From assembly GCF_000347035.1 (NCBI RefSeq), contig NZ_ANIJ01000006.1, positions 186,001 to 250,000 of the forward strand: 64,000 nucleotides of DNA, written 5' to 3'. Below, one piece after another: positions 1 to 8,607 of this stretch (within the stretch, counting starts at the first letter, position 1; each line of letters opens with the position of its first letter). The translations under genes were made by a program, and so were the position numbers. The stretch is from Leptospira sp. B5-022 (GTDB lineage Bacteria; Spirochaetota; Leptospiria; Leptospirales; Leptospiraceae). The notes under the pieces were generated by a model, which was not told the origin of the DNA, did not search any database, and saw only the letters and a list, made by a program, of their open reading frames with translations.

Positions 1-2
1 AC

Positions 3-2075
3 GGTTTTTTGAAATTCTGCGGGATAACCATCGACGACTTAAATAGCCCCTGGGCAGCCGCAGATCCCAAATATTTTCATCCCGACGATCTGGAACTGAT
101 CAGACAAAGAATAAGATCATTATTATCCGGAGCTTCTCGTACGGATGAATATCGAGTGTACGGTCCGGACGGTGCGATCCGTTGGCTTCGGGACCACGCA
201 CATCCTATTTGGGATCCGATCAAAAAAAGGGTAACCGAGATCTACGGTTCCATCCAAGACTTAACTCCATTACGAAAAAGTGAAATAATTCTACAAGACC
301 AACTTTCTTATATCGGCATTCTTTTGGATAGTACGGAAGAATGGGTCATTAGAGTTAACCAAGCGGGAAAGATACAATATGTGAATTCTTCCGGGAGGTC
401 CGAGGTCAGAAAACAATTTGGGATCGAATTGGCCCAAGATTCCAAGATACTTTCGTTGATCTCGGAAACACATCGGGAAATTTTCCAGGCACAATTGAAT
501 AAGGCATTTTCCGGTGCGAAGGTTAAATGGCATTTTTCCAAATTATTTCCAGTACAACCCAATTCGGAATTGGAAGTTTCGTTCGCTCCATTGTCCAAGG
601 AAGGAGCAATTAAAGAAGTCGTAATATTCGTAAAAGACGTGACTCTTAGGACCGTTTGGGAAACCGCCCTACTTGCAAGTGAGGAAAAATACAGAAAACT
701 AGTGGAAGTTTCTCCCGACGCAATAGGTTTACATGCGGACGGAAAAGTAATATATATAAACCAAGCCGGGCTAAAAATGCTCGGATACGATACTGTGGAA
801 GAGGTGGAAGAAAAGCCGATTATAGAATTCGTACATCCTGATTCGAGGCAAATCGTTGCCGAAAGAGTGCTGAGAGCAATGCTCAAGTCCGAACCTCTCG
901 AACCTATCGAGGAAAAATTTATTCGAAAAGACGGAACAGAGATCTCTGTTGAAGTTTCCGGTGTTGCTTTCGAGCAAAGAGGGCAAAAGTTAATGCAGGT
1001 GATCGTCCGAGACATCACGGAAAGAAAAAAGGCCGAACATGAGTTAAGTGAACTGAGAAAGAAGATATTACAAACGAACGATAGACTCCAAGCGATCATT
1101 GAAGGTGTGAAAGACTCGATATGTGCGGTGGATATGGATTTAAGAGTTATCTCCTGTAATACCGCATTTGAACTTATGGTCTGGAAACTGTATGGAAAAA
1201 GGGTTACTGTCGGCCAAAGGATCTGGGATATCGCTATAGATAATGCGGAAGAAAAAGAAAGGATTATCCAGAACTGGAGTAGGGCACTTACCGGTGAAGT
1301 TTTTAAATTAGAGAGAAAAATTTCCGGACTGATTAAGGACTCCGTAGTACTCGAGATCAATTATAGTTCTATCCGGGATGAAAGTCATAATATGATAGGG
1401 GCTACTCAGATCATTAGGGATGTAACGGATCGATACCAATATGAAGAAACGTTACGGAAATCTTTGGACGAAAAAGAAGTGATGTTAAAGGAGATTCATC
1501 ATAGGGTCAAAAATAATCTGCAAGTGGTTTCCAGTTTGTTAAGTTTACAAACTGATTTTACGGATGATCCAAAACTGGTTTCTATTCTGAAAGAATGTGA
1601 AAGAAGGATCCAGTCCATGGCTTTGGTACACAAGGAACTTTACCAAAACGATACGATTGCTGATGCGGACTTCACCGAGTATCTGAACAATTTACTTGTG
1701 GCGCTCGTTCAGTCTTACGGTGCGAACAAAAAAGTGGGTTATTCGATAGAATCTCAGGATATACGTTTAAATTTGGATTTTGCGATCCCGCTCGCATTGG
1801 TTTTTAACGAACTAGTTTCAAATTCCTTAAAGTATGCTTTTCCCGGTGAGCAAAAAGGGGAAATATTCATCTCTATTTCCAAAAAAGAAAACGGGCTTTC
1901 CATTTCTATAGGAGATAACGGTGTGGGACTACCTAAAACGGTGGATGTCAGGAATTCCGAAGGATTGGGGCTACAATTAGTCGGAATGTTATTGGAGAAG
2001 CTGAAGGCAAAATGGGGACTTGAAACCGTAGAAGTAGGCACCAGATTTAAAATAGAACTTCCTATTCCTAAATAG
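3..2075 (+). CDS. Multi-PAS sensor histidine kinase, HisKA_2 type (5' end outside window)
   Basis: Sensor kinase that would autophosphorylate on histidine in response to signals read by PAS domains. The frame is open to the left edge (first full codon at 3) and the first residues are already inside a PAS fold, so the true start lies outside the window. A TTG at 9 is the first possible start inside it, and residues are numbered from there. Four PAS regions are visible at about 1-85, 90-215, 225-340 and 355-475. They are followed by a HisKA_2 dimerisation motif IHHRVKNNLQ with His497/498, and a HATPase_c domain with an N box (NELVSNSLKYAF) and G boxes (GDNGVGLP, EGLGLQLV). No transmembrane segment is seen in the visible part, so it is probably cytoplasmic. 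No receiver domain is attached. The kinase at 16826 has the same catalytic core. The signal is unknown. Confidence 0.9.
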   Translation, partial: GFLKFCGITIDDLNSPWAAADPKYFHPDDLELIRQRIRSLLSGASRTDEYRVYGPDGAIRWLRDHAHPIWDPIKKRVTEIYGSIQDLTPLRKSEIILQDQLSYIGILLDSTEEWVIRVNQAGKIQYVNSSGRSEVRKQFGIELAQDSKILSLISETHREIFQAQLNKAFSGAKVKWHFSKLFPVQPNSELEVSFAPLSKEGAIKEVVIFVKDVTLRTVWETALLASEEKYRKLVEVSPDAIGLHADGKVIYINQAGLKMLGYDTVEEVEEKPIIEFVHPDSRQIVAERVLRAMLKSEPLEPIEEKFIRKDGTEISVEVSGVAFEQRGQKLMQVIVRDITERKKAEHELSELRKKILQTNDRLQAIIEGVKDSICAVDMDLRVISCNTAFELMVWKLYGKRVTVGQRIWDIAIDNAEEKERIIQNWSRALTGEVFKLERKISGLIKDSVVLEINYSSIRDESHNMIGATQIIRDVTDRYQYEETLRKSLDEKEVMLKEIHHRVKNNLQVVSSLLSLQTDFTDDPKLVSILKECERRIQSMALVHKELYQNDTIADADFTEYLNNLLVALVQSYGANKKVGYSIESQDIRLNLDFAIPLALVFNELVSNSLKYAFPGEQKGEIFISISKKENGLSISIGDNGVGLPKTVDVRNSEGLGLQLVGMLLEKLKAKWGLETVEVGTRFKIELPIPK

Positions 2076-2193
2076 ATCTTTATAATCCGTTCCGAAATTT
2101 TGTTTTTCTTAACGTGTGTAGTCTCGAGTTAAACGCCCGGGGCAGGCTCTTAAAAGAATTGCTTCTAAGCCGGATTCATAAAGGCTGGAAGCG

Positions 2194-4056
2194 ATGAATC
2201 TAATCTCCGTAGATAAGGTCGGAAAATCCATCGGCGAAAAACAGCTCTTTCAAAACCTAAGCTTTGGGATAGATGAGGGAGAAAAAACAGGATTGCTTGG
2301 GATCAACGGATCCGGAAAATCCACTCTACTTAGGATCTTACTCGGAATGGAAGAACCGGACACAGGTAAAGTTGTCCGCAATAGAGAACTTAAAATTTCA
2401 TTCTTATCCCAATTCCCGGAATTCGATCCGAATAAAACGGTATTAGAACATATACTTTCGGGTTCCGGGATACTTTTGGATACGGTAAGAAGGTACGAAA
2501 AAGCTTGTATCGAATTGGAAAACGGCGGAGATGAAGCCGAAAAAGAATACCATCTTGCAATGGAAGAAATGGATTCTAAGCAAGCTTGGGAATTGGAATC
2601 CAAACTCAAAAATATATTAAGAGAACTGAATATACCGGATCTATCCCGAAGGATGGGAGAACTTTCCGGGGGAATGGCCAAAAAAGTGTCACTTGCACAG
2701 GCCTTAACGGATGAGTCCAATTTTTTAGTGTTAGACGAGCCAACCAACCACCTGGATATAGACGCGATTCTTTGGCTCCAAGAATTTTTAAAAAATACGG
2801 ATAAAGCGGTTTTGCTCGTTACACACGACAGATACTTTCTGGAAGAGATCGCAAATCGTATCTTAGAAATTGATAGAGGGAACTTCAGGATCTATCCGGG
2901 AAATTACGATCTTTATTTGGAAAAAAAAGTAGAGATACAGGCGATAGAAGAAAAGGAAGAAGCAAAACGAAAATCCTTTCTTAGAACGGAGCTGGAATGG
3001 CTTAAGCGTCAGCCTAAAGCAAGAGGGACGAAACAAAAGGCAAGAACGGACCGTGTTATCGAAGTTCTGGAAAGAAAAAAGGCAGGTAAGGATATCGTCC
3101 TCGATATTTCCGTTTCCGGCAGAAGGCTTGGCGGAAAAATATTAGAATTAAAGAATATTAAAAAATCTTACACAAACATGGAACTGATCTCCGGATTTTC
3201 CTACGTATTTAAGAGTAAGGAAAGGATCGGAGTTGTAGGCCCTAACGGTGCCGGGAAAACGACACTTCTAAATTTGATCACCGGGAGAGAGAAGGTTGAC
3301 TCCGGAGATGTGGCAACGGGTGTGAATACAAGTTTCGGATATTTCGATCAACTTAGCAAAGAACTCCCAGGGTCCAAAAAGGTATTGGAATACGTAAAGG
3401 AAGAGATCGCGCCGACGATCAAAATGAATGATGGGACTTCTTGGACAGCGTCCCAGTTTTTGGAAAGGTTTTTGTTTCCTCCTCAATTACAACAAACCAA
3501 GATAGAAAGACTGTCAGGCGGTGAAAAGAAAAGGTTATATCTCATTCTACTTCTTATGAAAAATCCGAACTTCTTGGTTTTGGACGAACCTACAAACGAT
3601 CTGGACATTCCCACACTCTCAGTGCTCGAAGAATTCCTGGATGATTTTCCCGGTGTCGTGCTCGTAGTTTCTCACGATCGTTACTTCATGGACCGTGTTA
3701 CCGATTACTTATTTGTGTTTAAAGGAGAAGGTAAGATAGACAGGTTCCCGGGAAATTATTCCGAGTATTTGGAGTATAGGGAATTCGAGGAAAAGGAAGC
3801 GAAGAGCGGGGTTCCTAAGCCCAATGAAAAACAAGCAGATAATAAGAAGAAGGGACTAAGCTACCAAGATAAAAGAAAACTGGAAATATTGGAAAAAGAG
3901 ATCCACTCTTTGGAAACGGAAGAGAAGGAGCTCGTCCAACGCTTGCAATCATCGGACCCTGAGCTGGCCAGAAAATCAGGGGAACGTTTGACTCAGTTAC
4001 AAGATGAATTGCACCTGAAGGTAATAGAATGGGAAGGGCTTGCTTCCAAAGAATAG
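2194..4056 (+). CDS. uup: ABC-F family ATPase, Uup-like
   Basis: Soluble twin-ATPase ABC protein of the ABC-F family, which acts on ribosomes or on DNA/RNA rather than in transport; it has no membrane segment. It has two complete cassettes: Walker A GINGSGKST near residue 41 with signature LSGGMAKK and Walker B LVLDEPTNHLD; and Walker A GPNGAGKTT near residue 350 with LSGGEKKR and LVLDEPTNDLD. The linker between them is basic and charged, as in ABC-F proteins. The last ~70 residues (after about 550) form a charged coiled coil, the feature that distinguishes Uup from EttA. The ATG at 2194 is preceded by an AAGG-type site. At 620 residues the length is normal for Uup. ABC-F identity is firm; the Uup subgroup is inferred from the C-terminal coiled coil. 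Confidence 0.88.
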   Translation: MNLISVDKVGKSIGEKQLFQNLSFGIDEGEKTGLLGINGSGKSTLLRILLGMEEPDTGKVVRNRELKISFLSQFPEFDPNKTVLEHILSGSGILLDTVRRYEKACIELENGGDEAEKEYHLAMEEMDSKQAWELESKLKNILRELNIPDLSRRMGELSGGMAKKVSLAQALTDESNFLVLDEPTNHLDIDAILWLQEFLKNTDKAVLLVTHDRYFLEEIANRILEIDRGNFRIYPGNYDLYLEKKVEIQAIEEKEEAKRKSFLRTELEWLKRQPKARGTKQKARTDRVIEVLERKKAGKDIVLDISVSGRRLGGKILELKNIKKSYTNMELISGFSYVFKSKERIGVVGPNGAGKTTLLNLITGREKVDSGDVATGVNTSFGYFDQLSKELPGSKKVLEYVKEEIAPTIKMNDGTSWTASQFLERFLFPPQLQQTKIERLSGGEKKRLYLILLLMKNPNFLVLDEPTNDLDIPTLSVLEEFLDDFPGVVLVVSHDRYFMDRVTDYLFVFKGEGKIDRFPGNYSEYLEYREFEEKEAKSGVPKPNEKQADNKKKGLSYQDKRKLEILEKEIHSLETEEKELVQRLQSSDPELARKSGERLTQLQDELHLKVIEWEGLASKE

Positions 4057-4137
4057 AATCTGCTCTAATCAGCCAATGCCGTGGTGTTCCAGAATAAGAA
4101 CCTAAATCCTGCTAGCTAAATTAGACACTGTTAAACG

Positions 4138-4159
4138 AACTAATCCAAAGTGATTAGTT
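4138..4159 (+). terminator. Stem-loop downstream of the ABC-F gene
   Basis: A perfect 8-bp inverted repeat (AACTAATC / GATTAGTT) with a 6-nt loop, followed by TTCATT, lies about 80 bases after the ABC-F stop codon. It could end that transcript. The stem is A/T-rich and the T tract is interrupted, so a weak terminator or a processing signal is as likely. Confidence 0.4.
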
Positions 4160-4251
4160 TTCATTACGGAATATTCCGAATTTTATGATTTTTGTTCCTT
4201 TGTCTCGCTCGTTGCTTGACTAAAAAAAGAACAAGAAAGATCTTCCATCCT

Positions 4252-4947
4252 ATGAAACGTCTGACGGTGCTTTTTCTATTTTCTTCTCTTTCTTTTACTA
4301 ATTGCGGCAGTGGACCAAGCCAAGATCTAAGCGGCTTACTATTATTATTGGCCGGAGGAGGAGGGGGAAATTCTACTTTTCATTGTGGTCAGACAGTTGC
4401 GAATCCGGTTTCAGTCTCATTCGGTGCCTCGAGCGGAAATTTTGTGACTGAATCAGACTTACTTACAGCTCTAGGCGGAGATAATTGCAGTACTCCTAGT
4501 CTTACAGATAATAATAATGGAACGGTTACAGATTCAGAGAATCGTTTCATTTGGACACTTTGTGTACTCGATAATGCTTCAGACGCTCCGAATACCTTTA
4601 CCTCTCCAAATTGCAGTGACTTCGATGCAAATGATTCTAGTTTTAATCAGACTAACGCTTTGACTACTTGTTCCAATTTGACATTCGCAAGCCGATCTGA
4701 TTGGATTTTGCCAGATGCAATCCAATTGCATTCCCTTCGAAGTACAAGTTCTCCCTATGTACTCGGAGCTTTTGGAACTGCAAATAATTCTTTAGGGGAT
4801 TCTCAGACTGCTTGGTCCAGCACCATTATTAACGGTACAACAGAAACTCTAGGGATCACTGCACTTTATGAGGCTACAAATGTGTTTCGGGCATTTACAC
4901 CTAACAGCGTAAGCGTAACAACTGTAGTTTGTGTCGCAAAATATTAA
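4252..4947 (+). CDS. Lipoprotein with DUF1566 (Lcl C-terminal)-type domain
   Basis: Predicted secreted lipoprotein of unknown role. I chose the ATG at 4252 because it gives a clean lipoprotein signal: Lys-Arg, a hydrophobic core, and a spirochaete-type lipobox ending FTNC at about residue 19. A TTG at 4192 would add 20 charged residues in front. The mature protein is rich in Asn, Ser, Thr and Cys. It contains the pattern LTDNNNGTVTD followed by W-x-L-C and later SRSDWILPDAIQLHSLR, which matches the DUF1566 layout seen in many Leptospira surface proteins. About eight Cys in the mature part suggest disulfides. It stands alone between two opposite-strand or separate units and converges with the beta-helix lipoprotein gene. 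Confidence 0.8.
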   Translation: MKRLTVLFLFSSLSFTNCGSGPSQDLSGLLLLLAGGGGGNSTFHCGQTVANPVSVSFGASSGNFVTESDLLTALGGDNCSTPSLTDNNNGTVTDSENRFIWTLCVLDNASDAPNTFTSPNCSDFDANDSSFNQTNALTTCSNLTFASRSDWILPDAIQLHSLRSTSSPYVLGAFGTANNSLGDSQTAWSSTIINGTTETLGITALYEATNVFRAFTPNSVSVTTVVCVAKY

Positions 4948-4977
4948 TAATATTTAAAATTCTTAAACCTTGTTAAT

Positions 4978-4999
4978 GGTTGTTAATTTAAAAACAACC
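4978..4999. terminator. Stem-loop between convergent lipoprotein genes
   Basis: A 7-bp perfect inverted repeat (GGTTGTT / AACAACC) with an 8-nt A/T loop. The loop holds the stop codon of the minus-strand gene, so the hairpin overlaps that gene's end. It may stop transcription from one or both directions. It has no good U tract, so confidence is limited. Confidence 0.4.
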
Positions 5000-7432
5000 G
5001 GCATCGTCTAACTCGAAAGCTCCGATCGTATAACCTGCCGAGCCGCTCGGAGTAGTTCCGCCAAACGAGGTCGTTCTAGTTACCGGAGTTCCGATGACTG
5101 CATCTAATTTATAAAATGGATCGAAACTATTCAGATAGCCGGAAGTTTCCACTCCACCGAATGCAATCGCGCATGGTCCGCCGTTGGAGGGGGTCATCGC
5201 TAACCAAGGTTGCGTCAGAGGATATCCGTTGAAGGTTGGCGTTGAAATAAAGTTTTGATTGGATCGATTTGCTGTGAGCACATCGTTCATGAATGCTGTT
5301 GTTACGAGGCAAAGTCCGCTAGAGTTAAACGTTCCGTCTCCGCAAAAAATGGAAAAGTTTGTGGAACCCGCTGCCACAAATATTTTTGTACCAGCTGCAC
5401 AAGATAGATTATTTCCTCGGAATGTTGCATTAATTGAAGGGGTATTATCAAAAGTAGCACATACTCCGTTAGGCCCCTGAGCCATGATCAAATTATTCGT
5501 CATTTGTGCATTTGTTCCTGAACCTGACATGAAGATCCCGTAATTTGATCCGCCGGATGCACCTGCAGAATAGATCGTATTCCCTGCAATATAGTATTTT
5601 GTATTCGGAGAATCTTCATAACTATAAATTCCGTAAGTATAAGTGGAAGTTACTGTACCATCCGAATATTGACGAAAGTTCATCGTATTGTTAATGATTG
5701 CGACAGCGGGATCATTATAACTTGTAAGGCCGATTGCTGCCGAAGTGAATCCTTTATCCCCACTAATTCTATTTCGGAATAAAAACGCAGTGGAGTCATA
5801 GTTATAAACTCCATAAGAAGTATCTGCTCCGAAACCACCCTTAAGCACGTTTGTATCTATCTGATTATTCGATTTTGAATTTAGTAGATAGATAGCTCCA
5901 CGGATACCTCCCGCTGCGGAATTTTCCAATCCGAGCCCGCCTTGTCCTCCGGTAATATAATTTCCGAAGATAAAAGAATAACTATTTGCATCTCCATTTA
6001 TGATACGGATACCGAATGAGAATTTTTTTGTCTCATCCGCAAAAATACTGAATCCTTGTACCACATGCGCTTTAGAGGTATCCCCACTCATTCCGTTTGG
6101 TGAGATCATGATTGGAGCACATTCATTCGTGCCTAAGGTGCTTCCTGCACATTGTGCCAGAGTTCGGTTATCAATAATGCGGGTTGGCGTTATATCCATA
6201 TTTTGTATGGAATACGAAGGATCGAAACTTCCTAAAAGTCGTACTCCCCCTGTAGAAGTGAGAGAGATGGGTGACGTTGTACCTGAAATGATATAATCGC
6301 CGCCTTCAACAAATACCGAACAAACGCCGGAAGCAGAACATTGATTAACCCCCGTTTGTATCGTTTTACATGAATCGCTAGGGTCTGCACAGCTATTGCT
6401 ATCATCGCCGTTCGTATCACTTACGAAATAAACATCACCGTCCATCATTCTGACCGTCACCGACAGTGCGGCCCCATTGTTCGCCGCAGCCACTGCATCC
6501 GCACAACCTGTCAGAGTAAAGTTCACTTGTAGAGGGAAAGTTAGAGCTCCAAAAGACCAAGGTAAAGGGGTCGGAGCTATCCTGGCATTATTTCCAACAT
6601 AAGTCACACCAGGGCCTCCGCTAGCCGTTCCTGCGGAATAAGGAGGACCTCCTCCGGTTGAATCTAACACACAACCGGTAACAGGGCCAGAGAAAGTAAA
6701 TGTCATCATCTTGGTGGAAGGCATAAATCCGCCTGCAGCCACACTTGTTTTCATTAGACTTAAACAGCTAACCTGTAGGTTTACATCCGCTCCACTGATC
6801 GTCCCATTTGCAGGGGAGGTAACAACCTGACAGGTATGTGTAGAAGGAACTGTAGGAACCGCACCTATAGTGATATTATAAGGAAGACCGTCTCCGACAT
6901 CGAAACTGACGGTTCCGTTGGAGGTCCTAGTTTTTAGGTCCGTGCCATTATTATAAATTTGTAAATTTGTATTGTTTGTGCTGTCTATTCCCGTGACGCT
7001 TACGTTGGCCTTATACCAATTCTCCGCGCAGTTTACGACGAATGTAGTGCTCGCAAAAGTAAGATTGAGGTTAGGATTGCTAATGATGCAGGTTTGTGTG
7101 GGAAGTGTTGCAGGCTGTGATACAATGGTTAAAGTGTAAACGATATTCGGATCAAAAACCCCGGTAAACGTATCGGAACCGGCTGCAGTGAACGTCAGCT
7201 GTTCTCCTGTGAGGGCTAACTCCACAACAAGCGTTCCGGAGTTGGTTAAGCCGTTTACCTGTACGTTCAACGGAAAGGAAGTCCCTGTTAAATAGGATAC
7301 AAAATTAGATATGTTCATAAAATCTAAAAGACCCGATTTTTTAGGACGGCTATAACAGCCCATCGTATTCAAAGTAAAAACGATCAAAAGAAGCGAATAT
7401 ACTTTTGGGAGAAAATTCTTCAAAGTTACCAT
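4988..7432 (-). CDS. Large lipoprotein with DUF1565/right-handed beta-helix region
   Basis: Predicted surface or periplasmic lipoprotein of 814 residues. The N-terminus has a signal with lipobox TMGC (Cys26). Residues ~50-225 hold two beta-sandwich-like repeats of about 80 residues, each ending in a VNC/VSC motif. Residues ~335-410 carry a DUF1565-like stretch (YFVSDTNGDDSNSC...CKTIQTGV). The rest has the Asn/Gly-rich periodicity of a parallel beta-helix (many N-N and G-N turns). The gene is the last of the cyclase/FecR operon: its ATG overlaps the upstream stop by 7 bp, and AGGAG lies about 10 bases before it, so translational coupling is likely. Substrate or partner is unknown; the fold is typical of carbohydrate-binding or adhesin proteins. 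Confidence 0.8.
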   Translation of the reverse strand: MVTLKNFLPKVYSLLLIVFTLNTMGCYSRPKKSGLLDFMNISNFVSYLTGTSFPLNVQVNGLTNSGTLVVELALTGEQLTFTAAGSDTFTGVFDPNIVYTLTIVSQPATLPTQTCIISNPNLNLTFASTTFVVNCAENWYKANVSVTGIDSTNNTNLQIYNNGTDLKTRTSNGTVSFDVGDGLPYNITIGAVPTVPSTHTCQVVTSPANGTISGADVNLQVSCLSLMKTSVAAGGFMPSTKMMTFTFSGPVTGCVLDSTGGGPPYSAGTASGGPGVTYVGNNARIAPTPLPWSFGALTFPLQVNFTLTGCADAVAAANNGAALSVTVRMMDGDVYFVSDTNGDDSNSCADPSDSCKTIQTGVNQCSASGVCSVFVEGGDYIISGTTSPISLTSTGGVRLLGSFDPSYSIQNMDITPTRIIDNRTLAQCAGSTLGTNECAPIMISPNGMSGDTSKAHVVQGFSIFADETKKFSFGIRIINGDANSYSFIFGNYITGGQGGLGLENSAAGGIRGAIYLLNSKSNNQIDTNVLKGGFGADTSYGVYNYDSTAFLFRNRISGDKGFTSAAIGLTSYNDPAVAIINNTMNFRQYSDGTVTSTYTYGIYSYEDSPNTKYYIAGNTIYSAGASGGSNYGIFMSGSGTNAQMTNNLIMAQGPNGVCATFDNTPSINATFRGNNLSCAAGTKIFVAAGSTNFSIFCGDGTFNSSGLCLVTTAFMNDVLTANRSNQNFISTPTFNGYPLTQPWLAMTPSNGGPCAIAFGGVETSGYLNSFDPFYKLDAVIGTPVTRTTSFGGTTPSGSAGYTIGAFELDDAGCF

Positions 7433-8607
7433 GCGAATTCCACTCCTAATTCCATTCTCTGTTGTAGAAGATAAGAATTTCCGGAAGCGTACGTAGCCGC
7501 TTTCTCCGATTCTATTGCGTTCCTTAGGATCGGAGAAACTGTTACGGGGGCGTCGGTGCCTTCCACTTTTACTTGTTTAGGTCCCGGGAAAAATCCGGCG
7601 TCTACCACGTTGATTATATAAAAAAATCCTAATATTCCTAACGCGATTCCTAACTGGTTATATTCCCCTACGGCGCTGGAGTATTTCGGTGAGATTTGTG
7701 TATAATTGTACAATGCCAAATTGAATAATGCAGGATCCCCTGATTGTAAGAATGCGGAGTTGTATAAAATGTTACTTTGTCTTGCGGCATCCAATTCATT
7801 AATGGAGCTCATATAAGAACTTCCTCTTGCTGCAGCGTAACCGCCGGCGACTAAAACCAAACTGGGGAAAATAGCGGTCCTAAATGCGGATTTTTTTTGG
7901 TAATACTGTCCCCATCCTGGAAGGACTGCGGATCTTGCCGCTGCCCCGAGATCGAAAGTTCCCGAGGCTCCTGAATAAGAGGATTTGGATTCTAACGCCG
8001 CCAATTCGTCTTCAGTCTCCGCGACGAAGAAATAATTTTCCTTTTCCGTAGATTTATTCCGCGGATTTTCCAAACGTAAGGAAACTGCACCTTCCGGAGC
8101 CTTTTTCTTATCTATGGTAACTACCATAGTTTCCGAATTTTTAATATCAATGGACTTAACGGGGATCTCATTCCCTTTAGAATCTTTTAATATTACTTTT
8201 GTAGCTTCAGTGAAATGTTTTCCCTTGATTTCGAAACTTTCGGGCATGTCCTTGGTTAAGAATTTATTTTTTTCTGCGGCGATCACTTCGGGTTTTTGGG
8301 AAAGAATAACTTCGAAAGGGATCCAAGCGGAAAAGACGGACACTCTACCGTACTTGTTTAATACGCCTATTCTGTGTTCGTAAGCGCCTGGAGGTAATTC
8401 CAATTGGATCTGAGATGCATTCGTTTTTTCTCTGGTAATCTTTCCACGAGAATCTTTGATCTCTACTTGGTAACCGCCTGCGTCCGGAATAGGTCTCCAT
8501 TCCAGTTTTACACCTTCTTCCTTTGCACCAAGTGAAAGAGAGAAAAAAAGGAAACCGACTAAAAGAGCCGCAATCGTATTAGATTTTTGGAATCTTTTAT
8601 TCAACAT
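7426..8607 (-). CDS. Exported envelope protein with Fn3/IPT-like N-terminus and DUF5683-type C-terminus
   Basis: A 393-residue protein with a signal peptide (hydrophobic core about residues 12-27, cleavage near LGA-K). Residues ~33-105 look like a fibronectin-III-like domain (LEWRPIPDAGGYQVEIKD) and ~108-195 like an IPT/TIG sandwich. From ~218 comes a motif AARSAVLPGWGQYYQKK followed by short hydrophobic stretches, the hallmark of DUF5683 proteins (P-G-x-GQ-x-Y-x-x-K). Its Fn3-like part resembles the repeats of the FecR protein encoded just upstream, whose stop it overlaps by 11 bp. The start ATG has AAGGAA six bases before it. It probably sits in the envelope and works with the FecR protein. 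Exact role is unknown. Confidence 0.75.
   Translation of the reverse strand: MLNKRFQKSNTIAALLVGFLFFSLSLGAKEEGVKLEWRPIPDAGGYQVEIKDSRGKITREKTNASQIQLELPPGAYEHRIGVLNKYGRVSVFSAWIPFEVILSQKPEVIAAEKNKFLTKDMPESFEIKGKHFTEATKVILKDSKGNEIPVKSIDIKNSETMVVTIDKKKAPEGAVSLRLENPRNKSTEKENYFFVAETEDELAALESKSSYSGASGTFDLGAAARSAVLPGWGQYYQKKSAFRTAIFPSLVLVAGGYAAARGSSYMSSINELDAARQSNILYNSAFLQSGDPALFNLALYNYTQISPKYSSAVGEYNQLGIALGILGFFYIINVVDAGFFPGPKQVKVEGTDAPVTVSPILRNAIESEKAATYASGNSYLLQQRMELGVEFAW

Noticed and set aside
308..1360. Long open frame on the minus strand inside the first kinase gene (350 codons)
   Set aside because: It lies wholly inside a well-supported kinase on the other strand, has Ser/Thr-rich composition without a family motif, and is a shadow frame.
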